A stretch of DNA of 64,000 nt, taken from positions 1-64,000 of the forward strand of contig JAIMBT010000022.1 of NCBI GenBank assembly GCA_023511295.1. Direction: 5' to 3'. Below are positions 16,346 through 26,517 of this stretch, one piece after another. This DNA is from Alicyclobacillus sp. Its GTDB lineage: Bacteria > Bacillota > Bacilli > Alicyclobacillales > Alicyclobacillaceae. The stretch's first letter is position 1, and the number at the start of each line of letters is the position of its first letter. The notes under the pieces are model-generated. The model was not told the DNA's origin and did no database searches. It saw only the letters and a program-made list of their open reading frames with translations. The position numbers were made by a program, and so were the translations under genes.

Positions 16346-16975
16346 GTGTTCATCACGTTCGAAGGGCTGGATGGTGCGGGAAAGAGCACCCAAATCGCTC
16401 GGCTGAAAGCGCGTATCGCGGCGCGCGGGGAAACCGTGGTGGTGACGCGCGAGCCAGGCGGGACCAAGATTGGGGACGAGTTGCGCGCACTCCTGCTCGA
16501 TCCGGCACAAACCGCCCTCGGCCCGCGCACGGAGGCGCTGTTGTACGCAGCTTCGCGCGCCCAATTGCTCCATCAGGTGATAGAGCCGGCGTTGGCCGCG
16601 GGGCAGTGGGTGATTTGTGATCGGTATGTGGACGCGAGCATCGCATACCAGGGCGCCGCGCTGGGACTGGGTGAGGACGCTGTTCAGGCCATCAACGATT
16701 TCGCCACGCGGGGCCGGCAGCCAGATTTGACCTTTCTGCTCGACGTCACGGTCGATACGAGCCGGACCCGCGTGTTTCAACACCGCGTTGGTCAGAACCC
16801 GGACCGAATTGAGCAACGCAGCGTAGATTATTTTGAAAAGGTGCGCAACGCCTTTTTGGAGATTGCCAGACGGGCCCCTGAGCGCGTTCAGGTGCTGGAC
16901 GCTGGGCGCGCGGTCGACGAACTCGAGCAGGAGATCTGGGCGATTGTCGCGAATCGGTATGGACTGGGATCTTGA
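16346..16975 (+). CDS. tmk: Thymidylate kinase
   Basis: This 209-residue enzyme phosphorylates dTMP to dTDP with ATP. GTG 16346 follows GAGGAGGAG. The P-loop FEGLDGAGKSTQ is at residues 4-15, REPGGTKIGD is the dTMP/DRX region, and CDRYVDASIAYQG follows near residue 92. The end region SRTRVFQHRVGQNPDRIEQRS is the lid. It sits between yaaO and darA as in Bacillus, apparently in one transcription unit. Confidence 0.97.
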   Translation: MFITFEGLDGAGKSTQIARLKARIAARGETVVVTREPGGTKIGDELRALLLDPAQTALGPRTEALLYAASRAQLLHQVIEPALAAGQWVICDRYVDASIAYQGAALGLGEDAVQAINDFATRGRQPDLTFLLDVTVDTSRTRVFQHRVGQNPDRIEQRSVDYFEKVRNAFLEIARRAPERVQVLDAGRAVDELEQEIWAIVANRYGLGS

Positions 16976-17048
16976 ACACAGCGGTCTCGGCGGCGCTCCG
17001 GCTGGAGTGGCGACGGGCACGAAGCGGAAGCGAGCGAAGGGACGGTGA

Positions 17049-17384
17049 ATGGGTATGAAGATGGTCATCGCGATTGTGCAGGACAAGGACAGCCCGAAAC
17101 TGGCGCAAAACCTCATTCAGGCGGGCGTGCGCGCGACGAAGTTGGCGAGTACGGGTGGGTTTTTGCACGCCGGCAACACGACATTTCTAATTGGTACAGA
17201 TGAAGAGCGGGTGCCGGAGGTTTTGTCGCTCATTCGAACGAGTTGCCGGTCGAGGGAGCAGGTCGTGACGCCGATGTCGCCGATGGGCAGTCAAGTGGAG
17301 TCCTACGTCCCGTACCCGGTCAGCGTGCAGGTCGGAGGGGCCACGATTTTCGTCTTGGATGTCGAGCGGTTTGAACAGTACTGA
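17049..17384 (+). CDS. darA: Cyclic-di-AMP receptor DarA (PstA, YaaQ)
   Basis: This 111-residue PII-like protein binds c-di-AMP as a trimer. Conserved stretches are VIAIVQDKDSPKL, RATKLASTGGFLHAGNTTFLIG and VTPMSPMGSQVESYVPYPV, then GGATIFVLDVERFEQY. ATG 17049 is favoured by an AGGGACGG site; ATG 17055 is also possible. The 3' end overlaps the predicted holB start. Bacillus has yaaR next, which is missing here. The downstream target of DarA is not settled in any species. Confidence 0.95.
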   Translation: MGMKMVIAIVQDKDSPKLAQNLIQAGVRATKLASTGGFLHAGNTTFLIGTDEERVPEVLSLIRTSCRSREQVVTPMSPMGSQVESYVPYPVSVQVGGATIFVLDVERFEQY

Positions 17385-18468
17385 GTCGGTTCTGAACAGC
17401 CGTGCGCGCGGGCGCGCCGCCGGATGGCTCCCGGCTGCGGCGTGGCCTGTGCACGGGCCCGTGATGGACGGGCTGTACCAGCAACTCGTCGCTGGCGAAC
17501 TTCCTCACGCGCTCCTGTTCGTCGGTACGGCACCTGTAACGCGCCACTTCACCGAATTCTTCGCGAAAATGCTCCTGTGCACGGGTTCGACAGCACCGTG
17601 CGGGACGTGCGTGTCCTGCCGGCAGATGGATAACGGCAATCAACCGGATTTTCTGCGCCTGGCGCCGGCGGGCAAAACCGGCGTCCGGACGGCGCAAATT
17701 GAAGAACTGCAAGCGCGCATCACGCGTAAGGCGCACGGGAGTCGGGTCGTGTACGTCCTGGAGGCTGTGGACCAGCTGAACCCAGCGGCTGCGAACCGGC
17801 TGCTGAAGACGTTGGAGGAACCGCAGCCGCAAGTGATGGCGCTGCTGTGTGCCCAGAGCGAAGGCCGTGTCCTCCCCACCATCCGGTCGCGCTGCTTCCT
17901 CTACCGCCTTGGTGCCGGCAGTGCGGTCTGGGACGACCCGCTGCCGCTGGAGAGGCCGGAGACGAACGCGTCGGACGCGCGGCAAGCGGCGCACGACCTC
18001 TCCGTCGAGGCCGTCGGTGCGCCGGACCCTGCCGAGGCCAACCCGCTTCCTGCGGCCGAGTCGTCGAGTTCCAACGATTCATCGGGGGACCCAGCGGTGT
18101 TTGCGGGGGTCTTGGAGCCGGTGATACAATGGACGGAGACATTGTTGGCCCGCCGTCGGCCGCCGTTGGAACTGGCGGCAGATCTGCTTCGCATCAGTGA
18201 AGGAGCCAGCGTGTCCGTCGTACTGCACGTGCTGTCCCTGTGGTTGAGGGACGTTTTGCATACACAGGTTGGCGAGACGGAATTTGTCATGTTTGAAAGC
18301 GAGGGAGCGCGCCTCGCTGCCCACGGGCGCCTCGCTCGGGCGGAACAGCTTCTGGCTGCCCTCGGCGTGGTGCTGGACAGCAAACGTCGGCTCACTTCGA
18401 ACGTCGGTGCACTGCTCAACCTTGAGCAGATGTGCATTCGCATACAGGAGGTCTTCCAAATTGTATAG
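17359..18468 (+). CDS. holB: DNA polymerase III delta' subunit
   Basis: This clamp-loader subunit of about 369 residues includes WPVHGPVMDGLYQQLVAGELPHALLFVG near the N-terminus. The usual Walker A is replaced by VGTAPVTRHF, as expected for the ATPase-inactive delta'. A zinc module is visible (CTGSTAPCGTCVSC), then [32 protein letters not shown] and the TIRSRC arginine-finger segment. The start is ATG 17359 inside darA, or TTG 17371. A linker rich in Ala, Pro and Ser around residues 215-250 is longer than in Bacillus. The gene ends eight bases into ricT. Confidence 0.93.
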   Translation: MSSGLNSTESVLNSRARGRAAGWLPAAAWPVHGPVMDGLYQQLVAGELPHALLFVGTAPVTRHFTEFFAKMLLCTGSTAPCGTCVSCRQMDNGNQPDFLRLAPAGKTGVRTAQIEELQARITRKAHGSRVVYVLEAVDQLNPAAANRLLKTLEEPQPQVMALLCAQSEGRVLPTIRSRCFLYRLGAGSAVWDDPLPLERPETNASDARQAAHDLSVEAVGAPDPAEANPLPAAESSSSNDSSGDPAVFAGVLEPVIQWTETLLARRRPPLELAADLLRISEGASVSVVLHVLSLWLRDVLHTQVGETEFVMFESEGARLAAHGRLARAEQLLAALGVVLDSKRRLTSNVGALLNLEQMCIRIQEVFQIV

Positions 18469-19120
18469 CGTCATCGGTGTGCGCTTCCGGCAAGCGGGGA
18501 AGATCTACTACTTTGATCCCGGACGGTTGAACATCGAACGGGGCGGTCACGTGATTGTCGAGACTGCGCGCGGCATCGAGTACGGGACGGTGGTCGTCGG
18601 CCCGAAGCAGGTCGGCGAGGACGAGGTCGTCCTACCGCTCAAGCAGGTTATCCGCGTAGCGGACGCTGAGGACGCCAAGGTGGTGGCGGACAACGCCCGG
18701 CGAGCGCAGGAAGCCACGAAGGTGTTTCGCGAGAAGGTGCAGCGGCATCAGCTCGAGATGAAACTGGTGGATGCGGAATACACGTTCGACCGGAACAAGC
18801 TCATCTTCTATTTCACGGCGGACGGGCGTGTCGACTTCCGCGAACTGGTCAAGGACCTGGCGGCGGTCTTTCGGGTGCGGATTGAACTGCGCCAGATTGG
18901 CGTTCGCGACGAAGCCAAGATGCTCGGCGGGATTGGCCCCTGTGGCCGGCTCCTGTGTTGCAGTACCTGGATGGGTGAGTTTGACCCCGTGTCCATCCGC
19001 ATGGCGAAGGACCAGAGTTTGTCGCTCAATCCTTCCAAAATCTCTGGGCTCTGTGGCCGTCTGATGTGTTGCCTGAAGTTTGAGAATGAAGGGTACCAGG
19101 AAACCGGCGTCGTCCTCTAG
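18461..19120 (+). CDS. ricT: RicT (YaaT), PSP1-domain protein, C-terminally short
   Basis: RicT works with RicA and RicF in Bacillus to promote RNase Y-dependent mRNA maturation and to support the Spo0A phosphorelay. TTG 18461 has AGGAGG nine bases upstream, within the holB end. The PSP1 core is complete: VRFRQAGKIYYFDPG, VETARGIEYGTVVVG, FDRNKLIFYFTADGRVDFRELVKDL, then the cysteine cluster GGIGPCGRLLCCSTW and GLCGRLMCCLKFENEGY. It stops after 219 residues, where Bacillus YaaT continues about 55 more with a KVVGxNxLERxxQV segment. That segment is not found in any frame before yabA. Confidence 0.93.
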   Translation: MYSVIGVRFRQAGKIYYFDPGRLNIERGGHVIVETARGIEYGTVVVGPKQVGEDEVVLPLKQVIRVADAEDAKVVADNARRAQEATKVFREKVQRHQLEMKLVDAEYTFDRNKLIFYFTADGRVDFRELVKDLAAVFRVRIELRQIGVRDEAKMLGGIGPCGRLLCCSTWMGEFDPVSIRMAKDQSLSLNPSKISGLCGRLMCCLKFENEGYQETGVVL

Positions 19121-19217
19121 ACGGTGACATCACGGCCCGCAGCGGTTGTGCCGGGCGGCTGTACCGTGCGCGGTTCGCCGCCGCAGGCGCTCGCCGGACG
19201 GAAGAGGTTGTGACAGG

Positions 19218-19520
19218 ATGGACCGCCAATCGTTGTTTGTGCAAGTGGCGAACCTGGAGGAGCGGATTGGGGACCTGTACGTAGAGCTCGGGTCCCTGAA
19301 GCAGAAAATCCAGGAACTGATTGAGGAGAATCAGCGCCTGCAGCAGGAGAACGAACGTTGGCAGGCGAGCGCCGCAGGCCGTGGAACGACTCCGTCAGTG
19401 GACGGCCTCGAGAACCTCGCGCGAATCTACGAAGAGGGGTTCCACATCTGCAATCTGCGCTACGGCAGTTTGCGCACTGAGGGAGAATGCTTGTTTTGCA
19501 TGGGATTCCTGAGCAAATGA
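19218..19520 (+). CDS. yabA: Replication initiation control protein YabA
   Basis: This 100-residue protein limits DnaA activity by bridging DnaA and the sliding clamp. An N-terminal coiled coil (residues about 3-50, heptads in [23 protein letters not shown]) leads through a short linker to the zinc-binding end [24 protein letters not shown], with His, Cys, Cys, Cys. ATG 19218 is chosen over earlier in-frame codons because the coiled coil starts there. Its neighbours ricT and rsmI are as in Bacillus, but yabB and yazA are absent. Confidence 0.95.
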   Translation: MDRQSLFVQVANLEERIGDLYVELGSLKQKIQELIEENQRLQQENERWQASAAGRGTTPSVDGLENLARIYEEGFHICNLRYGSLRTEGECLFCMGFLSK

Positions 19521-19551
19521 GCGCGCGCAGCGCCCTGGGCAGGGGTGAGCC

Positions 19552-20475
19552 ATGACGCGCGAAGTGTACAGCTTCGAAGAGACCGGTGCGAAGCTGTTCG
19601 TCTGCAGTACCCCCATCGGCAACCTGTCCGACGTTTCGGAGCGCCTGCTCGAGACGCTGCGGTCCGTCGACATCGTCGCGGCGGAGGACACGCGCCAGAC
19701 GCGAAAGCTCCTCTCCCGGTACGACATCCACCCGCCCGAGCTGTGGAGTTACCATGAACACAACGCGGCATCTCGGGCCGAAGCGCTCCTTTCCGCCTGG
19801 AGAGACGGCAAACAGGTTGCGCTCGTCTCGGATGCCGGAACCCCATTGGTTTCCGACCCGGGAGCAACGGCGGTTGACCTGGCCATCGCGCACCGCGTGC
19901 CGGTCGTGCCGGTGCCGGGACCGAGCGCGGTGCTGGCAGCACTGGTGGCGAGCGGTGTGGCGCCCGTGCCGTTCACGTTTCTGGGGTTCTTGCCGCGGAA
20001 CAAAGCGGCTCTACGTGCCGCATTGAGCCAGGCTGCCGCGACGGGCTGGACGTTTGTGTTCTACGAGGCGCCGCATCGGTTGGAACGGACGTTTGGGGAG
20101 CTGTGCGACGTGGTGCCCGACCGTCCGGTGTGCGTGGCCCGCGAGCTGACGAAGCGGTACGAAGCATTTCTGCGCGGCACTGCGGCGGACGTGCTCGCCG
20201 AGATTCAACGCACCGGCGCACGGGGGGAGTATGTCGTCGTGGTGGGGCCGGGTTCTGCAGAAGTGGCCACGAGCGACCCCGGAACCGCTGCGGACCATGC
20301 TGAATTGACAGGGCAAGACGCCCAGCTGCAAGCGGCAGTCGCGGAGGTGCGGCGCCGGATGGCGCAGGGAGACACGCACCGCTCCGCGGTTCAAGCGGTG
20401 GCGGAAGCCTTTGGCGTTCGCCGCAAATCGCTCTACGACGAGACGAAAGCAGGTGCGCACAGCGACATCGAATAG
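19552..20475 (+). CDS. rsmI: 16S rRNA (cytidine(1402)-2'-O)-methyltransferase
   Basis: RsmI methylates the ribose of C1402 in the decoding centre, using SAM. The product is 307 residues starting at ATG 19552 behind GGGGTGAG. Motifs are LFVCSTPIGNLSDVSERLLETL, AAEDTRQTRKLLSRY, VALVSDAGTPLVSDPG, VPVPGPSAVLAAL and FYEAPHRLERTF, which define the tetrapyrrole-methylase fold of this family. The last 40 residues (RRRMAQGDTHRSAVQAVAEAFGVRRKSLYD) form the usual HTH-like tail. It is convergent with abrB. Confidence 0.97.
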   Translation: MTREVYSFEETGAKLFVCSTPIGNLSDVSERLLETLRSVDIVAAEDTRQTRKLLSRYDIHPPELWSYHEHNAASRAEALLSAWRDGKQVALVSDAGTPLVSDPGATAVDLAIAHRVPVVPVPGPSAVLAALVASGVAPVPFTFLGFLPRNKAALRAALSQAAATGWTFVFYEAPHRLERTFGELCDVVPDRPVCVARELTKRYEAFLRGTAADVLAEIQRTGARGEYVVVVGPGSAEVATSDPGTAADHAELTGQDAQLQAAVAEVRRRMAQGDTHRSAVQAVAEAFGVRRKSLYDETKAGAHSDIE

Positions 20476-20593
20476 AGGGCGTCCTGCAGTCGAAGGGCAG
20501 GCACAGCGCCCGCGGTGCCGGGCTATGTCAACAAGACGCGACGCGAACCAGGGCCGCTCACGCGACCCTGGAACAAAAAGGACAACCCACTGC

Positions 20594-20836
20594 TTACTTC
20601 GCGCTCATCTCCGCGATGCAGGCCGGGCAGATGTTCTTTCCCTTGAAGTGGATGATCTCGTCCGCCTGGCCGCAGAAGATGCAGGCGGGCTCATACTTCT
20701 TCAGGATGATGCGGTCCCCGTCGACATAGATCTCCAGTGCGTCCTTCTCCCCGATGCCGAGCGTACGCCGCAGCTCGATGGGAATGACGACGCGCCCCAA
20801 CTCGTCGACCTTGCGGACAATGCCAGTAGACTTCAC
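20594..20836 (-). CDS. abrB: AbrB family transition-state regulator with CxxC tail
   Basis: This 80-residue DNA-binding protein represses stationary-phase genes during growth. GTG 20836 is favoured by AAGGGGTG seven bases upstream and by the family start MKSTGIVRKVDELGRVVIPIELRRTLGI, the swapped-hairpin DNA-binding domain. IYVDGDRIILKKYEP closes that domain. The tail differs from Bacillus AbrB: CIFCGQADEII...KNICPACI gives two CxxC pairs that could bind zinc, a form also seen in clostridial AbrB proteins. Position after rsmI and upstream of metG matches abrB. Paired 0A-box-like sites lie upstream. Confidence 0.93.
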   Translation of the reverse strand: MKSTGIVRKVDELGRVVIPIELRRTLGIGEKDALEIYVDGDRIILKKYEPACIFCGQADEIIHFKGKNICPACIAEMSAK

Positions 20837-20880
20837 TGTACAGCACCCCTTCAAATTTAATCCATTTCTGTAACCTGACT

Positions 20881-20903
20881 TGCGACAAACTGACGTTTTG
20901 TCA
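20881..20903 (-). promoter_or_regulatory. Paired 0A-box-like sites upstream of abrB
   Basis: On the minus strand TGACAAA and TTTGTCGCA face each other, seven bases apart. Each differs little from the Spo0A box TTTGTCRAA. In Bacillus Spo0A represses abrB from boxes just downstream of its promoter. A candidate minus-strand promoter (TTTCCA-N17-TATATT) lies further upstream, near 20960-20990. The rest of 20904-21134 holds nothing else recognised. Confidence 0.4.
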
Positions 20904-21134
20904 CTTTGCGTTGGCTGTCAAGGCATTGACTATCAACGCATGCAAAAACTTGAATTGGCTATAATATAACTGATCACATGCATTTTGGAAAGGTATCTGT
21001 TGCGTGTTCATAAATTTCTCAGCGTTGTCAATCCTATTCGAATGGTCGCTGGAGCTTTCTGACGGTCGCGAGGCGAAACGCGCGGTGTACAGCCGGGTGC
21101 GTACCGGGCGGCCGGCAGGGGACGTTCCAAATTG

Positions 21135-21163
21135 TTGACAGCACTGCAGCCGGTTGCTATATT
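21135..21163 (+). promoter_or_regulatory. Sigma-A promoter of metG leader
   Basis: A perfect TTGACA is followed by a 17-base spacer and TATATT. Transcription would begin near 21170, just before the T-box leader. Confidence 0.8.
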
Positions 21164-21184
21164 GAACCAAAGCTCCACCGTTCA

Positions 21185-23584
<2,400 letters not shown>

Positions 23585-23630
23585 ACGGCTGGTGCCCGTC
23601 GCTCACCGTCGGCGCAGGGGAGGGCGGTAT

Positions 23631-24419
23631 ATGTTGATTGACACACACTGCCACCTCGCGGACCCCGCCTTCGCCGAAGACGTGGATGCGGTGCTGGAGC
23701 GGGCAGCGGCCGCTGGGGTCGATCAGTTCGTCGTCCCAGCGGTTGACCTGCCCACCTCCGAAAAGGTCCTGCGGTTGGCGGAACGGTACCCCCAAGTGTA
23801 CGCAGCGGTCGGCGTGCATCCGGAGTCGTTGGCAGACCTGCCCGCGGGGTGGCTGGACGAAGTGCGTGCCTACGCGCGGCACGACAAGGTGGTGGCCATC
23901 GGCGAGATTGGGCTCGACTACTACTGGGACGTCGCTCCGCGGCCGGTTCAACAGGAAGTGTTTGCGGCACAGATGGCGCTTGCCGCCGAAATGGACCTGC
24001 CGGTGATTGTCCACAACCGGGACGCGACGGCAGACACGGTGGCCCGGGTGGAATCGGCGCCGGCTGAACTGCGCGGGGTGATGCACTGCTTCATGGACAC
24101 GCTCGAGACAGCCAACCGCTGCATCGCCCGCGGATTTTACATCTCATTCGGCGGTCCAGTGACCTTTCGCAACGCTCGGGCGGTTCAGGAGACCGCGGCT
24201 GGGGTGGATGACCGGTGGCTGCTCGTGGAAACCGACGCACCGTACCTGTCGCCGCATCCGTTCCGGGGCAAGCGCAACGAACCGGCGCGGGTTCGCCTGG
24301 TGGCGGAGCGGTTGGCCGAGCTGCGCGGTACATCACTCGATGACGTTGCGCGGGCGACGACGGAGAACGCGCACCGCTTGTTCCCGCGCTTGCGGGCGGG
24401 GGTTGACGCGCGTGGCTGA
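23631..24419 (+). CDS. tatD: TatD family metal-dependent DNase
   Basis: This 262-residue TIM-barrel hydrolase starts at ATG 23631 with GGGGAGGG upstream. Metal ligands are seen in IDTHCHLAD (residues 3-11), GEIGLDYYW, VIVHNRDA, MHCFMDT and ETDAPYLSP, with KRNEP near the end. The family includes 3'-5' DNases used in repair and DNA turnover; the Bacillus orthologue is YabD. The stop overlaps the rnmV start by eight bases, a coupled arrangement. Cytosolic. Confidence 0.94.
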   Translation: MLIDTHCHLADPAFAEDVDAVLERAAAAGVDQFVVPAVDLPTSEKVLRLAERYPQVYAAVGVHPESLADLPAGWLDEVRAYARHDKVVAIGEIGLDYYWDVAPRPVQQEVFAAQMALAAEMDLPVIVHNRDATADTVARVESAPAELRGVMHCFMDTLETANRCIARGFYISFGGPVTFRNARAVQETAAGVDDRWLLVETDAPYLSPHPFRGKRNEPARVRLVAERLAELRGTSLDDVARATTENAHRLFPRLRAGVDARG

Positions 24420-25002
24420 CGACCGTCCTGTACTAGCAGAACTTGTGGTGGTCGAAGGGCTGCACGACCGCCAAGCCGTCGAACGGGCCGTTCGGGCCGA
24501 CGTCTGGGTGCTCGGCGGCGAACGAGTGGCCCGGCGGACGGTGCTGGAGTTGCAGCGGGCCGCGGCGGTCCGGGGCGTGATTGTGTTCACCGATCCCGAT
24601 GGTCCGGGTGAGCGGATCCGCCGCCGGGTGGACCGCGATGTCCCCGGTTGCAAGCACGCGTTCCTTGCGAAGCGCGCCGCTCTCGGCGACGGCAAGGTGG
24701 GCGTCGAACACGCGACGCCCGAAGCCATCCGCAGGGCGCTGCTGGCGGCCCGCGATGCGGCGGTGCCACCGGACCGTCCGTCGAACGGGGAGGCACCGGC
24801 CTTTACCCTGGCGGACCTCACTGCGGCGGGCTTGGCTCAGGGTCCGAACGCCGCACTGCGCCGGCAGTTGGTGGGAGAAGCACTCGGGATTGGATACGGG
24901 AACGCGAAGGCCTTTCTTCGGAAGTTGAATGCACTTCGCGTGACACGCGACGAATGGGCAGCCGCAATCGGACATCTGGAAAGGGAGTTGCCGCATGACT
25001 GA
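24412..25002 (+). CDS. rnmV: Ribonuclease M5
   Basis: This Toprim-family nuclease of about 196 residues matures 5S rRNA. GTG 24412 gives MADDRPVLAELVVVEGLHDRQAV, where the Glu in VVEGLHD is the catalytic Toprim residue. The second motif, VIVFTDPDGPGERIRRRV, supplies the acidic DPD pair. The C-terminal half (LTAAGLAQGPNAALRRQLVGEALGIGYGNAKAFLRKLN) is the RNA-binding part that uses L18 in Bacillus. It overlaps both tatD and ksgA. Confidence 0.95.
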   Translation: MADDRPVLAELVVVEGLHDRQAVERAVRADVWVLGGERVARRTVLELQRAAAVRGVIVFTDPDGPGERIRRRVDRDVPGCKHAFLAKRAALGDGKVGVEHATPEAIRRALLAARDAAVPPDRPSNGEAPAFTLADLTAAGLAQGPNAALRRQLVGEALGIGYGNAKAFLRKLNALRVTRDEWAAAIGHLERELPHD

Positions 25003-25897
25003 ACAGTTCGCCGCGGGGGTTCTCGCCATCCAACGCCCCTCCGTGCTGGCACAGGTTCTGCGCGAGGCGGGGTTCTCGTTCAAGAAACAGTTGGGACAGA
25101 ACTTTTTGGTCGACCAACACGTCCTCGACCAGATTATCCAGGCTGCGAACCTGACATCCACCGCCGGCGTGCTGGAGGTGGGCCCAGGCGCGGGGGTCGT
25201 CACGCAGCGGCTGGCCGCCGTCGCCGGTCGCGTCGTGGCGGTTGAGAAGGACGCTTCGCTGCGGCCGGTCTTGGAACGTGTGCTGGCGCCCTTTCCCAAC
25301 GTGGAGGTCGTGTACGGTGACTTCTTGCAGGTCGATCTCGCCGCCCTCTGGCGTGAGCACTTCGAAGGCTGCGACAGCGTCCGTGTGATTGCGAACCTGC
25401 CGTACTACGTTACGACGCCGATCTTGTTTCGCCTATTGGAGGCAGGCCTTCCCATCGCGCAGATCATCGTGATGGTACAGCGGGAAGTCGCCGACCGGAT
25501 GGCAGCCAAGCCGGGTGGCAAAGACTTCGGAGCACTCACACTTGCGGTACAATACTATGCAGAGGTAGAGCGTATCCTGCGCGTGCCGCCCGGCGCGTTC
25601 ATGCCGTCGCCAGACGTCGAATCCGCAGTGGTTCGGTTGACGATGCGGGTGGAGCCGCCGGTGTCGGGCGTGTCCGCTGAGGAACTGTTCCGCGTAGTCC
25701 GGGCAGCCTTTTCCATGCGCCGCAAAACGCTGTTGAACAACCTGTCGCAAGGTCTGGGCCTCTGCAAACCGGTGTGTACGGCGATGTTGGAACAGGCCGG
25801 CATTGCGCCGGTACGCCGCGGCGAAACGCTCTCCCTGGAGGAGTTCGCTGCTGTGGCGCGGGCGTGGAAATGCGTGACGAGGAGGGGTGAGCCGTGA
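24995..25897 (+). CDS. ksgA: 16S rRNA dimethyladenosine transferase
   Basis: KsgA dimethylates A1518 and A1519 near the 3' end of 16S rRNA. The product is 300 residues from ATG 24995, overlapping rnmV by eight bases. Motifs are KKQLGQNFLVDQHVLDQI, VLEVGPGAGVVTQRL (SAM motif I), VVAVEKD, VYGDFLQVDL and the catalytic VIANLPYYVTTPILF. The end FSMRRKTLLNNL is typical. The stop overlaps the GTG of the ykuK-like gene (GTGA). Confidence 0.97.
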   Translation: MTEQFAAGVLAIQRPSVLAQVLREAGFSFKKQLGQNFLVDQHVLDQIIQAANLTSTAGVLEVGPGAGVVTQRLAAVAGRVVAVEKDASLRPVLERVLAPFPNVEVVYGDFLQVDLAALWREHFEGCDSVRVIANLPYYVTTPILFRLLEAGLPIAQIIVMVQREVADRMAAKPGGKDFGALTLAVQYYAEVERILRVPPGAFMPSPDVESAVVRLTMRVEPPVSGVSAEELFRVVRAAFSMRRKTLLNNLSQGLGLCKPVCTAMLEQAGIAPVRRGETLSLEEFAAVARAWKCVTRRGEP

Positions 25898-26379
25898 CCT
25901 GGACGTTCCGCAGTCCCAGCCGGGGGGTGATGACGGCGGAGGAGATGGCCTCCGACGTACTGGCGGAGGTCTGCAGTGGTCGACGGGATGAGTACCGGAT
26001 TATGGTCGGCACCGACTCACAGGCGAAACCAGCAGCGAAATCGGTCACGTTCGTCACGGCTGTCATTGTCCACCACGTGGGGCAGGGCGGCCGCTATTAT
26101 GTTCACCGGGAACAGCAAGCGCACGTGTATTCCTTGCGCCAGCGCATGTTGCTCGAAGCGACCTACTCTCTGCAGACCGGCGCGCTGTTGTCCGAACACC
26201 TCGGCGCCGAAGTCGGCCGCTGCCCGGTCGAGGTGCACCTCGACATCGGGGAGCGCGGTGCGACTCGCCAGATGGTCAGCGAGCTCGTATCGTGGATTAC
26301 GCAGAACGGGTATGCTGCCAAGATTAAACCCGACGCGTACTGTGCGTCGAAGGTGGCAGATCGGTACACGAAGCACTGA
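25894..26379 (+). CDS. ykuK: YkuK family RNase H-like protein (DUF458)
   Basis: The product is 161 residues. GTG 25894 overlaps the ksgA stop by four bases. IMVGTDSQAKP followed by VTFVTAVIVHHVGQGGRYYVHREQ, and later VEVHLDIGERGATRQMV and AKIKPDAYCASKVADRYTKH, are the conserved blocks of the YkuK/DUF458 family, with acidic residues in an RNase H-like arrangement. The activity is untested as far as I know. In Bacillus ykuK lies elsewhere; its coupling here to ksgA suggests an RNA-related task, which is inference. Confidence 0.88.
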   Translation: MTWTFRSPSRGVMTAEEMASDVLAEVCSGRRDEYRIMVGTDSQAKPAAKSVTFVTAVIVHHVGQGGRYYVHREQQAHVYSLRQRMLLEATYSLQTGALLSEHLGAEVGRCPVEVHLDIGERGATRQMVSELVSWITQNGYAAKIKPDAYCASKVADRYTKH

Positions 26380-26458
26380 CCACCTCGTGCTTGCGTGCCG
26401 GCGAGGAAGGGGCGTTCGCCGGCGCTGTGTCGTTCATCCGCCGGGTTCCCGGTTCGTC

Positions 26459-26485
26459 ACGCCTGGCTCACCCGGGCATATGCTG
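26459..26485 (+). promoter_or_regulatory. Possible sigma-K promoter of yabG
   Basis: AC at 26459-26460, a 16-base spacer, then CATATGCTG fits the sigma-K form AC-N16-CATANNNTA with one mismatch. Bacillus yabG is sigma-K dependent. Confidence 0.4.
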
Positions 26486-26517
26486 TGGCGAAGGGCTAAC
26501 CGGGGAGGGATCTGAAC

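Noticed and set aside
20950-20975. TATAAT on the plus strand (GGCTATAATATAAC)
   Set aside because: No -35 at 16-18 bases, and the metG leader has a better promoter at 21135. It may instead overlap a minus-strand abrB promoter.
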